NCBI GenBank assembly: GCA_001574975.1
Contig: KQ965822.1
Span: 62,001-126,000 of the forward strand
DNA length: 64,000 bases
Reading direction: 5' to 3'
Origin: Gonapodya prolifera JEL478
Taxonomy: Eukaryota; Monoblepharomycota; Monoblepharidomycetes; Monoblepharidales; Gonapodyaceae
Below the pieces are notes generated by a model. That model did no database searches. It had not been told where the DNA came from and worked only from the letters and a program-made list of their open reading frames with translations. The translations under genes and the position numbers were made by a program. Below are positions 1 to 9,527 of this stretch, piece after piece. Every line of letters starts with the position of its first letter. Positions within the stretch are counted from its first letter, which is position 1.

Positions 1-8
1 TCCATGAG

Positions 9-795
9 ATCTGACCGGCGTTGCGTCTCAATATGTGCAGGCGCTAGGTGCAGCGTGCGATAACCTTTCGTATGACGAGTCTTCAGGGTCGCACTATGTC
101 GCCGTGTTTCCTGATATGGGGGCGTTGCATAAGCATTTCCTGGATCCTCTGAATACGGATAAAAATGCTCCCGGTGGTGAGTTTTTCGCATCGTTATAAT
201 ACACGATTCAACCCTGTCCACCAGCACCCGCGAATCCTCACAGACGTGGTCAAGTTCACCTTGAACCCATCCGGTGGAGTTTCCTCATAGCTTGTGTACT
301 ATGACACCGGCAAGTTGTCCGGTGACGTTACGATTGCTGTTTCAAGCAGCAAGCGAGGTAAGTTTCACGTACCGCTGCGCCCGGAGAAAAAATAGTCTGC
401 TCACAGTGATGTCATGACTCGTAAGAGCTTTTTGGGAAATGTTATGTCAAATGGCTTCATCGTCTGCAAACGAGTTGTGAATCGAGAGAGTTCACCAGTC
501 AAGTAAAGTTCTTCGGTTACAGAATACTGTACATATCAAAGATCAGCCCTATAATACTTCGACGAATCATCTCATTTGCACCCTAGAGTCTAGATGCAGA
601 TGCTTTTCCCTCTCCTGTGGGATTTCAGGGTATGCTTAGTCGACCCTTCTACACCTGCGGCTGCAGCTGATTAGCCAGAGGACTCGTCGGCCTCACTGAG
701 GAAATGGAGACCGCGCTCGCTCCCGGGCTGGTCGCCCTCGATGGCGGGTAGAGCGGTGTGTACCGATACGCAGTTTCCAACTCAGGTAAGGGAGG
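9..795 (+). pseudogene. Broken multi-exon gene, family not recognised
   Basis: Three stretches on the plus strand read like protein. One lies at about 9-175 (residues such as SGSHYVAVFPDMGALHKHFL) and ends at a GTGAGT donor. One lies at about 222-357 (LVYYDTGKLSGDVTIAVSSS) and ends at GTAAGT. One lies at about 590-785 (SPVGFQGMLSRPF ... SGVYRYAVSNS) and also ends at a donor. Codon choice and splice signals look genuine, but the second stretch has an in-frame TAG just before LVYYDTG, and the third has a TGA and a TAG. The gene starts left of the window and no end is visible. I see it as a decaying host gene, probably for a secreted or enzymatic protein. I do not recognise the family. Confidence 0.45.
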
Positions 796-854
796 TTTCG
801 CTGCCGAGTCACTCTCGTTTTAACCCACCGGAACGAACAGGAAGGGACGATTCA

Positions 855-1071
855 CTACGCACCATACTGGTAAGCCGCCTCCTGTCTCCGGTACTGCAGG
901 TACCAGCGTAACGTAACGATGGCAGCGATGAGGACACCCAGCCCGGCAGCGCCGCCGAGAACAGCCCCCACCACGAGGCCTGAGCTTGGACCAGCATCGG
1001 ACATGGGGATGATGACCACAAGAAGCGTTTTCGAAGGGAGAGCTGGTGAATTGGCTGGTTGAGGGCGTGCC
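855..1071 (-). CDS. C-terminal exon of a single-pass membrane protein
   Basis: Read on the minus strand, an exon after a CATAG acceptor encodes a Pro/Ser/Ala-rich linker, then a glycine-rich hydrophobic segment (GLVVGAVLGGAAGLGVLIAA), then a basic juxtamembrane stretch (RWYLQYRRQEAAYQYGA) and a stop at 855-857. This is the usual layout of fungal type I surface proteins with a Mid2/SKG6-like membrane segment: an outer Ser/Thr-rich part, one helix and a short basic tail. The outer domain should be encoded further right, but I could not join convincing exons there, so only this exon is annotated. The protein may be incomplete, and the exon may belong to a dead gene like its neighbours. Confidence 0.5.
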
Positions 1072-1789
1072 TATGGCCGCGCCAACCCCCCCGCCCCAAA
1101 TGAATTAAAATGAAAGCTTCGGTTTTGGAAAGAGTGCTGGCTAGGACTACAAAAGCCAGGTGTGTTTTTTCTTCACGGAAGACACCACACCGAGCAACAC
1201 TGCCATCCGTTCCAGATTGCGCCACCTCGCTCCTCCTAGCTCTGCGTGCAATATTGCGTCTGGAATTAAAGCAGGAGCAAATCAGAAGCTCTTAAAAACA
1301 GCACTAATGCGATATTTCATACAAGATTCAAGAAAATCAAAAACTAACATTGACATTTCATACAAAATCTTGCATCCAATGCCTTGATGCTCGAGTAGAA
1401 AGCAGATCCTACGACCTGACTCGCTCTGTGGGCATACATACAAGTCAAGCAACCGGCAGCATAAATGAGTCACACACAACTCACTTGAGGGCGATTCATT
1501 GACACGGTTGAGGCCATGGGAAACATCCTGGAACTCGCTTCCGATAGGCGGCCCTGTTTCAGACGGAAATCGTCAGACACAAAAGACAAACTTGAACCGT
1601 GGAAACGCTTGATAAACGGGGTACTTACATGGCAGTCAACGTTTCAGCAACTGACTTCTGCGCATGCTGTCCTTCCCACGTGATGTTCTCGCCATTCTCT
1701 CCTCGCCGTACGATGAATGATCACGGCGGTCACCACTGGACAGCAGAATTGCTACCTGCTTCCGAAGAGCAGCAACCACCCCGAACAAA
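1072..1789. other. No recognisable gene
   Basis: Short AT-rich open frames on both strands have no family signature. Upstream exons of the minus-strand membrane protein that ends at 855 may lie here, but I could not define them. Confidence 0.4.
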
Positions 1790-2295
1790 CTTTCGTTTGC
1801 TTCCTGGACCGCTTACTCTTAGCCTCCGTTCTTGCTCCAACGCCTCTTGCACCTACGCCAACGCCTTCTCTGCCTCCTCCTTTGCCTTCACTGTCTCGTC
1901 TCTTGCCCTCTCTGCCGCCTCCTTTGCCAACACCGCTGCGTGAGACGCTTATACGCTCGTTCCCTATCGCTCACAAACTCCCCGCAGCGATCAAAGACGT
2001 CACGCAATATGACTAATCGGGTTGATGAATTGCCAGATTGCAATATGGAGCGAGCAAATAGCATCGCTTGCTCATTGATGCGGTTGGGTGGATTGATCGG
2101 TGGTTTGGGATGAACGTCCAGAGATGAATTCATGCCCTGAGAGATTTGGATTGAGTGAGTGGGTGAAGTGTCCAGGAGCTGCTGGAGATAATCGTTGGAA
2201 AGCTCTCGCTGAAGAAAGTGGCAGTATGTGTCTTCACTTTCTGCTAGGGCACTGAAAGTTGTCACCACTTCCGATGGACTGAAATCAGTTCCCAT
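1790..2295 (-). pseudogene. Coiled-coil protein fragment, probably broken
   Basis: A minus-strand frame opens at an ATG at 2293-2295 and runs about 135 codons (start MGTDFSPSEVVTTF; later RLVILRDVFDRCGEFVSDRE). Near 1930 the Lys/Glu/Ala-rich heptad pattern jumps to another frame (AKEEAEKALA type, then a stop), as expected for a frameshift inside a coiled coil. The continuation reaches about 1790. No conserved domain is recognised. It may be a true short gene with an unseen intron, but a broken gene fits better with the decayed surroundings. Confidence 0.35.
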
Positions 2296-2456
2296 TTCCC
2301 CCCACCAACCATGGACCTCCTCTCTCCCTCCACGGACCGTCTATGGTGTCATGCCGGGCCTTTCACGATACTTTCAAAATGCCTCGTTTAAAGCTATTCC
2401 AGGATGTGGGAGGGACAATGTCGTGATCAACTGCAAGGTATCGCTGGGAGGAGCGA

Positions 2457-3200
2457 GTGGTGAGAATTCTGAAATGGACGAGGGGATGGCTTCACAAACT
2501 GACCGGGTTGAACAGCAACGAAGAAGGGTCAGAAAGCGCAGACACGGAGCCATCTCAGGGGGACACTTCCTCTTCCGAAGGCAGTTTTATGCTGGAGTTG
2601 TTTGGGACTCCAAGTGGCCAGGGGGAGTCTGCTAGTTCGATGAGCTGGCGGTCAAAGGGGCTATAACGGTGGTTTCATTCAATTGAAAGTTTGGTATCCC
2701 GGGATCAGGGATCGTCTAAACAAGTTCTTGCAATACGTGACAGTGAAGGTTGTCCCGTCTGACCAGTTTGAGGCAGTGCTTGGGAACAACGGGGGACAAT
2801 GTGGGCAGGTGCTCGAGCTTCCAAGGAACTCCTGCCGGAAACCACCAGCAAAACCATCACGCCTCAAAAGTGGACGCTTCCACAGTTGCTTGAACTTGCT
2901 ATTGCGCTGGAACTGGATATTCCTCCCTCCTCTTTTGAAGGAAGAATCGTAATAGCAATTCTTTCCGTGGGCCGACGTGAAAAGGTGGTTCGCAAGATAT
3001 CTGCGGATTCAGCTTGCTTTCTCAATTCTCTTATGCGTTAAGGGCGCTTCTAGCTCAAACCAATGGGGCCAAAAGGGTTTTCTTCAAAGATCAACACAAT
3101 TGCTTTCTGTAGGAACTTATGCACGACAGCCACGTCTTCGCAGCAGTGGAAGAAGTGCAAGTATGCTCCAGAGATTTGGAAGACTTTGATGAATTTTTTG
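2457..3200 (+). pseudogene. Fragments of plus-strand coding sequence, unrecognised
   Basis: Several short frames read like protein but do not join cleanly. One at 2457-2666 is Ser/Glu-rich. One near 2800-2950 is a helical stretch with WTLPQLLELAIALELDIPPS. An acidic stretch near 3119-3215 contains RDLEDFDEFFDST and runs straight into the solo LTR at 3216. LRR-like fragments continue on the same strand beyond the LTR, so one degraded gene may span both sides. No family is assigned. Confidence 0.25.
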
Positions 3201-3215
3201 ACAGCACTTTGATTC

Positions 3216-3578
3216 TGGACAAGTTCCCATCTGCAAGTTCATTGGGAGGGTTCAGCTTTGTCAAGGGGTGTGGGCGGGGGTTACGTTGGAGCGACCGAGG
3301 GCACGCAACCAGCGTGCAAGAGAGAGCGACCAACTTGAGTGAGAGACGAGAGAGAGTACCGGGGAGATCGCGCCAAGTGATCTGAGAAACGAGACGAGGT
3401 CGTAAGCCTGTTCGATAGAAGTTCTACATCTTTATATAGTGGTTAATCTAGCTCAAGGCTTTTCTTAACTCTGAGGCCTGTCGTTTCGTAATGCGATCTA
3501 GAAAGTTCCAGAGACTTCCAGGGCTTCGGAGATTAAGTGTGGCGCAGCAAACCTGTGAGGGTTAGCCAGCCCCTCACA
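3216..3578 (-). repeat. Solo LTR of a Ty3/gypsy-like retrotransposon
   Basis: On the plus strand the unit begins TG (3216) and ends CA (3578), and is flanked by the direct repeat GATTC at 3211-3215 and 3579-3583. In minus orientation it starts TGTGAGGGGCTGG and carries a TATA-like box (ACTATATAAAG, plus-strand positions about 3430-3440). The right end contains a perfect 9-bp inverted repeat (3553-3561 with 3571-3579). A 363-bp TG...CA unit, a 5-bp target duplication and an internal TATA box fit a solo LTR left by recombination. The intact 5-bp flanks suggest a fairly young insertion. Confidence 0.65.
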
Positions 3579-3699
3579 GATTCAGCACGAAATCACTGAG
3601 TGAACTACGGAGAGTGTATCCTTGGAGCAAAGATCGCATGTGACAGAATTTCTGAAGGATAACTTTGATGCATGGGGTAGCGCTATGCTTTGATATGAG

Positions 3700-4139
3700 C
3701 TGCGGATGAACGTTGAGGACTTCCAGCCTTCTGACGTCCTGTCTCTTCTTTATGCTGGATACGTCTTTCCCAACCTTCAACATCTCAGAATGGTGAGACT
3801 TTTCGGGGATCTCTTGGGACTAGAGTTTGAGGCGCAACATGATTATCGAAATGTTATGGAAGCATCTGGAAGTCTGGCACTTCGCACCTTCAAACACTGA
3901 AATTCAATGTGTCATTTCCATACTACGGAAGTGTTGAAGATTTTCTCAAGACTGCCAAAGAGTTCATTCTGTTTTTCACCTCAAACTCAAGCGGTTCGTT
4001 GAACAAAATCAAAGTTGTTGTCGACAAATGCGGTCTTGAGGACACGGACGAGCTTGCACGTGCTGTCAGATCTGTTAAAGCAATGTTTGCTGAGGTTCCC
4101 GGAAATTACCAGCTGGCGCTGAACGTGGATCCTGCGTGA
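3700..4139 (+). pseudogene. F-box/LRR-type fragment
   Basis: Plus-strand stretches resemble the leucine-rich part of fungal F-box proteins: VFPNLQHLRMVRLFGDLLGL near 3765-3830, and HLQTLKFNVSFPYYGSVEDF followed by a C-terminal part ending LALNVDPA and TGA at 4139. The two halves are in different frames and change over near 3860-3890 without clear splice signals. No F-box motif is seen. The solo LTR just upstream probably interrupts the same locus. I see it as the remains of a substrate-adaptor-like gene. Confidence 0.4.
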
Positions 4140-4651
4140 GAGATTTAGAGGGATTTGGGGGTCATGTTACAAACTAATGAATTGAGCGCTGTATCCGTTT
4201 GGCTTTGGAATCGTAAAGATGTTTGAAAATGCGAAATGCCTTTCGAAGAATGCTTGAATACATTTTGTTACATTATTGAGGGTTTTTGTGAAGGCTTCCT
4301 AACGTTGACAAGTAGGAGCCATAACGAGGAGGCCACCAAACATCGCTCAACCGACGCGCCGCGCCATCAATCGACGTGGTATCTTCGATTCACATCAACT
4401 TCTGCCACTCGAGTTCTCATTCGTAAACACTGGTGAGGTGATCCTCATTTCATCCTCTCGCGATCTGGCTATATGACGACGCGACATCTCTTTCACTGGC
4501 TCGTTTGATTGCATCTCCATGACTCTCATTCATTCGCGTCCGGGTGCCGTCCTCCTTCGATTGCGGACTTTCTCCGCCCACGTGTTGTGACCTTTCCGCA
4601 AACATCTCATTCCCGCTTCAAGATTCTTCCATCGAATCTCCGCATTCAGTA
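4140..4651. other. Upstream region of the pyruvate kinase gene
   Basis: No gene is seen. The last 150 bases are rich in C and T, as is common upstream of fungal start codons. Confidence 0.5.
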
Positions 4652-7301
4652 ATGTCGGCGGCGACCTCTCAACCTGCAGACAACAAGCCGTCCTCGTGGG
4701 CTCTGGAACTTTCCGAGGAAGAACGCAAGAAGCGCAGAACCAAGGTCGTCGCGACTCTAGGCCCCGCGAGCACCCCGAGGATTAGGGAGCTCATACTCGC
4801 TGGTGAGAGTCTTTTTGAACGGTCATGCCTGCCCTTTTCATTCAAGAGTTCAACCTCAAAATGCGCTTCAAATTAGGCGTGAACGTATTTCGCCTCAACT
4901 TCTCTCACATTACCGACCCGAACACTCAGATATTGCCTGCTATCTTAGATATTCGAAAGTACAGCAGAGAGCTCCGGACTTCGGTAGCCATTCTGGGTAT
5001 GTCCGGTCCTGTGAGCTGATCCGATGAGCAGTCTCCCAAGCTGCTCCAATACCTTCCAGCTGATATGTCGGGGCCAAAGATTCGCTGCAACGATTTTGAC
5101 ACCCCCACGCACTCCATCAAGGTTCGTTTCCCGAAAATGGTCATATGTCATTAGGTTTCCCTGAACGAGATTCACTCTACTTCAGGTCGCGAAAGGGCAA
5201 AAGCTCCGTCTCCTCAACTCCCCGAACCCCGGCACAGACGCCAGCGCCGATGGAAAAACCTTGGGCTCGTTCACTACTTCGATCACCCAGGTCGTGCACC
5301 AGCTCGACGCCGGCCACCGAATCATGCTGGACGACGGTCAGCTCCTTCTTCGTGTGGTATCCCGGGTGTCTCAAGACGAACTCATCTGTGAGGCATTAAA
5401 CTCATGGGAGCTCAAGTCACGCAAGGGTATCAACGTCCCCGACGTGCGTCTCGCCGTGCCCGCCGTCACGGAAAAGGACAAAAAGGACCTCAAGTTTGCG
5501 TGGGACATGCGTGTCGAATATGTCGCAGAGAGTTTCGTCCAGAGGGAGCAAGATGTTGTGCTTATGAGGCGGTACATGGAGGAGTTCCGCAAGGAGGAGC
5601 TCGCCCGGATTGAGAAGGAGGGTGGGAAGATTCACCCGGACCCCAAGGACTACCCCGGCGAGCTTGATCACGACGAACCGGTGGAGGGCGGGAAGCTTCT
5701 GGTCAACTTGAAGATCTGGCGACCTCAGATCATTGCCAAGATCGAGACGCCTCACGCTCTGGATGACATTGATGACATTGTTCACCAAGCCGACGGTATC
5801 ATGGTAGCGAGGTGTGTGTTGCTCGAAAGTCATCAAGTTATTCACGAAATATGCCAGGCGCTCACAATTGACTAAATCTCTAGAGGAGATCTGGGAGTTG
5901 AAATCCCTCTCCCCAAAGTTCCCCTGGCGCAGAAGATGCTTATTGCAAAGGCAAATGCTGCAGGTATTTCCAATACGGAATGATTCGGTCGAAATGACTT
6001 TGAAGCACACTCATTCCTGCAACTCACTTCTCATGATCCTTTAGAGAAACCGGTCATCACGGCGACACAGATGCTCGAGTCGATGATTGAAGCACCCAAC
6101 CCCACAAGAGCTGAGGTGAGATCTTTATTTGAGCTTTTATGATTCTGGGTCCCGAGTGCCAGACATGGTAGTAATGCTCGCTCTAATGTAAATAGGTTTC
6201 GGATGTGGCCAACGCTGTGTTTGATGGAACTGATGCTGTGATGCTTTCTGCGTAAGTGATGACAGTACTATTCAATCAGATACTTTTCATTCCATACTCT
6301 CGAAATGTGGCCAACCCCGTAATATCAGGGAAACCGCTTCAGGTCACTACCCAATCGACGCCGTACGCTACATGGCGACCATTGCCCGCCACGCCGAGCT
6401 GTCCCTCGCCGCGTCGCGTCGTCCATTCGACCCTCGAGCCCAACCCCATTATCACTCCGCGAGGTTTGGTCAGCTTCCAAGGCCCGTGCCGGATGAGTTT
6501 GGACACGCTATTGCGGATGCTGCCGTTGCTGGAGCGGAGCAGGCAAAGGCGGAGGCTATCTTGGTGTTCACTGCGACTGGGTATATGGCGGTGCGTTGAC
6601 ACTTTTGCATCTTTTCTATTTCCATTAAGGATCTAAAACGGTAAAATTTGCCCACCGCTTTCGTGTCACTAGCGCCTTGTTAGTAAGCGCAGACCCCACA
6701 CAAAGGTACTTGCCGTAACTGGAAGCAGGAGTGTGTACCGGTGAGTGGATCATCTCTTAAATCCGTACACGTCTCTATTAAACTGCGTCTCTCCAGTCGT
6801 ATGCAACTTATTTGGGGGGTCACTCCAGTTTACTCACGCTCGCTCCGAGCCCCAACGGCGCACGATCAAACAAAGCCCGCCAATATCGATCACGATATCA
6901 AAGACGAAGATGAGAAGTATGATGAGGATGCCGCTGCGAGAGACCACATCGCCGCTCGCAACCTTAGCCGTGCGGAATCCGTTGGTCACTCCAGCGCACT
7001 TCCATCAGTAGTCGGAAGCGTGGGACCCGGACTCTCTACCGAGTTGGTGCTCGCTCAAGTCGAACGCGATGTCATTGAGTCGGCGGGACTCCACCCTGGC
7101 GCTGTTGTGGTAATCGCAGCTGGTTTCTTCGCCGACTTCCCTGGTCTTTCGTGCACCATCAGAATTGCACGGATGGGTGATGTGGAGAAGGTTGTCGTCA
7201 GCAGGGTGTGGGGAGACGGCATGCGCAAGGCCGCTGATAAAGCACGCGAGAAGGCCCTTTCTGGAGAGTTGAGTGAGAGGAAGGACATTTCGGCACAATG
7301 A
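4652..7301 (+). CDS. Pyruvate kinase, atypical form
   Basis: Predicted to transfer phosphate from phosphoenolpyruvate to ADP. Ten exons (4652-4802, 4877-4996, 5060-5121, 5186-5811, 5884-5963, 6045-6115, 6196-6251, 6329-6590, 6673-6740, 6797-7301) sum to 2001 nt, giving 666 aa against about 500 in typical fungal enzymes. Family signatures are present: ATLGPAS near the N-terminus, [10 protein letters not shown], the catalytic-lysine motif [41 protein letters not shown], and [12 protein letters not shown] in the C-terminal domain. Two inserts stand out: a charged stretch before the KIET motif (about residues 290-320), and a long acidic Ser-rich linker in the last exon before a final alpha/beta segment. 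The effector-binding end is therefore unlike the glycolytic enzyme. It is probably a second, divergent paralog. The start is the first ATG in frame with TLGPAS. Confidence 0.85.
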
Positions 7302-7437
7302 GCTCCGACTCCAATGCAGAATTTTGGCATACCTGTATGAGGATTTCCTTCTGCCTCTGTTCTTAGTTGTTTTCTTCCATAAAAGTGTTTCCAACAAACC
7401 ATAATTCAGTTGGTCAGAAGTTTAGATTGATCACACT

Positions 7438-9411
7438 ATGAAAGTAGCAGACCTCAATACGAACTGGGCGCCATCACAAGTACAGAACGCGGGCCTTGAC
7501 TTCACTCATGATGGAAACGCATTGGAAGAAGCCGACATTAGTCCTGCATTCTCCGACACGATTGCGCGACTTGTCCATCGTGCCTACAAAGCTTTACCCC
7601 CAAAGGGCAAGCCTAAAAAGGAGGAATGGACAGTCTGCGCGGCAGTGGTGATGTGGAAATCGGATCAGCCCGATAATACCGGGAATGGTCCTTCTGGGCT
7701 CGGGAAAAGAAAGAGGGAAATCGAAGAAGACCACACAAGTGATCCGCACCCCACGAGCGTTCACCATCCTGGACCGGGAACACTCACTGTTGCCTCTCTG
7801 GGAACTGGAGTCAAGTGCCTCCCGCGAGACGAGCTTTGGGGTCGACGGGTTAATAACAAGAGTCCAGCTGGACCTGAAATGCAGCAGGAAGAATACGACT
7901 ACCGTCGTGACTTGGTCGTCGATCTGCATGCAGAAACTATAGCGAGACGCGGATTTGTAAGGTAAGCACTTATCTTCGTTCGTTCCCCGGACCGTGGGAG
8001 GAAGCTGGCGCTGGAAATTACGGATCCACTCGAGGTCGCAATTACCAGTACTTGGAGGCCTATGAAAGTGACTATTGGTGTCTTTTCACTCGCAGGTGGC
8101 TCGTTCGGCAAGCGCGGGCATGTCTTTCGGGCAAGTCTTCCATTTTTGTGCTAGCCGATGCTGCACATCACAACTCTGAACCTGCAAGCTCTGACGCCCT
8201 TCATCCTTTCCTACGCATTCGAGGATACAGTGAAGGTACAACAAAATTTTATTTCTTCGTCAGTCATGGCCCGTGTGAGTTTCTGTATCCCTCTCCTATC
8301 ACTCCTCGAACTCATTTTCGCTGCAGGTGGATTTGCAACAATGGCACTGCAACAACCATTGGGGTCCCGCAAGGATAAAGTTAATCAACCCTTAGAGTGC
8401 CCGGACCGACCTTTAGAGCACTCAGACCATTTTTGTGAGATCGCGCAAGTGCCAATCTCCGAAGTCCACCGTGGTCCCACCGGAGCTCTCCGTGGTCGGG
8501 TAGCTTCTCACCTTGATATATCGTCAATGACTTATCCCCTTCGTACAAAACCCTCCGTCGCAAACGCACCGCCGACAACATCCCTTTCGTGTTCGGACAA
8601 AACGTCCCGATACCAACTAATGGGATACCAGGGAGGCTTACTGGCACCGCTGATCGACCGGCCAGTACGAATGGCTGGACTCATTGTGGGATCCGACGCG
8701 TTCGACCTTGAGGGTCTTCGGGCGATTTCTACCAGATGCGCGGAAGCGGAGCGCTTACTTCACTCCCCCAAAGGCGATGACATAGAGCTGTGTGCTCGAT
8801 ATATATCTCCCTTGGAACGATTTTCAATAGGACGCAGCGCTGTCGTCTTTGAACATTCACGCTCATCCTGCGATCCGGGATCACACGAGACTGTTTCTAC
8901 CTGCTCGACATCCATTTCGTTTGTTACTCCTGTACCTTTGACGCCTGAATCCTTCGCCGAGGATCTTGTTGCAAACGGACACGTCGAAGTGCTCGCTGCC
9001 ACAGGGAGACGTCTCGGTGCGACGAAGCCGAAACCGGGAAAGGGGGATGTTGCTTTCGGAGGCTGGAATAAAAGCTCGCTATCACGACTGTCGCGGCGAC
9101 TGTTGACTGAGGAGGTTGCAGCCAGTGTCATTGATCAACTTCCTGAGCATTTAATGAAGGTGCTTCCTGAGAATTGGATTGACCTAGATTATCAGGATTG
9201 GAAGAGGAGCAGATCAGAGTGGGACGCCTCACGGCGATGCTTGTTGGGGTGGAGCGGAGATCGGAAGAGAAACGAAGGACTGATATCTGGAGAGCTTCCA
9301 TCAACCATGGACAATCGTGGAGGCGTCGGGGGCTTCTGCAACTGGTATGTGGGAAAGGAAAGTGAGGGATTCTGGTCACCGTTCCGGTGGAGACAAAGCG
9401 CCCAATCATGA
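7438..9411 (+). CDS. TAD1: tRNA-specific adenosine deaminase (TAD1/ADAT1 family)
   Basis: Converts A37 next to the anticodon of tRNA-Ala to inosine in the TAD1 family. Three exons (7438-7961, 8096-8274, 8327-9411) sum to 1788 nt, 595 aa. Deaminase landmarks appear in order: VASLGTGVKCL, the zinc/catalytic H-A-E in DLHAETIARRGF at the end of exon 1, P-C-G at the exon 2/3 junction (first zinc cysteine), and SCSDK after RTKP (second zinc cysteine). Family members usually read PCGD; here Phe replaces that Asp, while the cysteine is kept. An insertion of about 40 residues rich in charge lies before VASLGTG. The gene starts 136 bp after the pyruvate kinase stop, on the same strand. Confidence 0.88.
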
Positions 9412-9527
9412 ATGTACTATTCTACACAAATGATGCTTAAGTAATATGTGGGGTAATCGAATAAAGATGCCCATATTCTAAGTGCTGATGTCATATGCAA
9501 GGACCGTTATTGATACCACCGCGCCTT

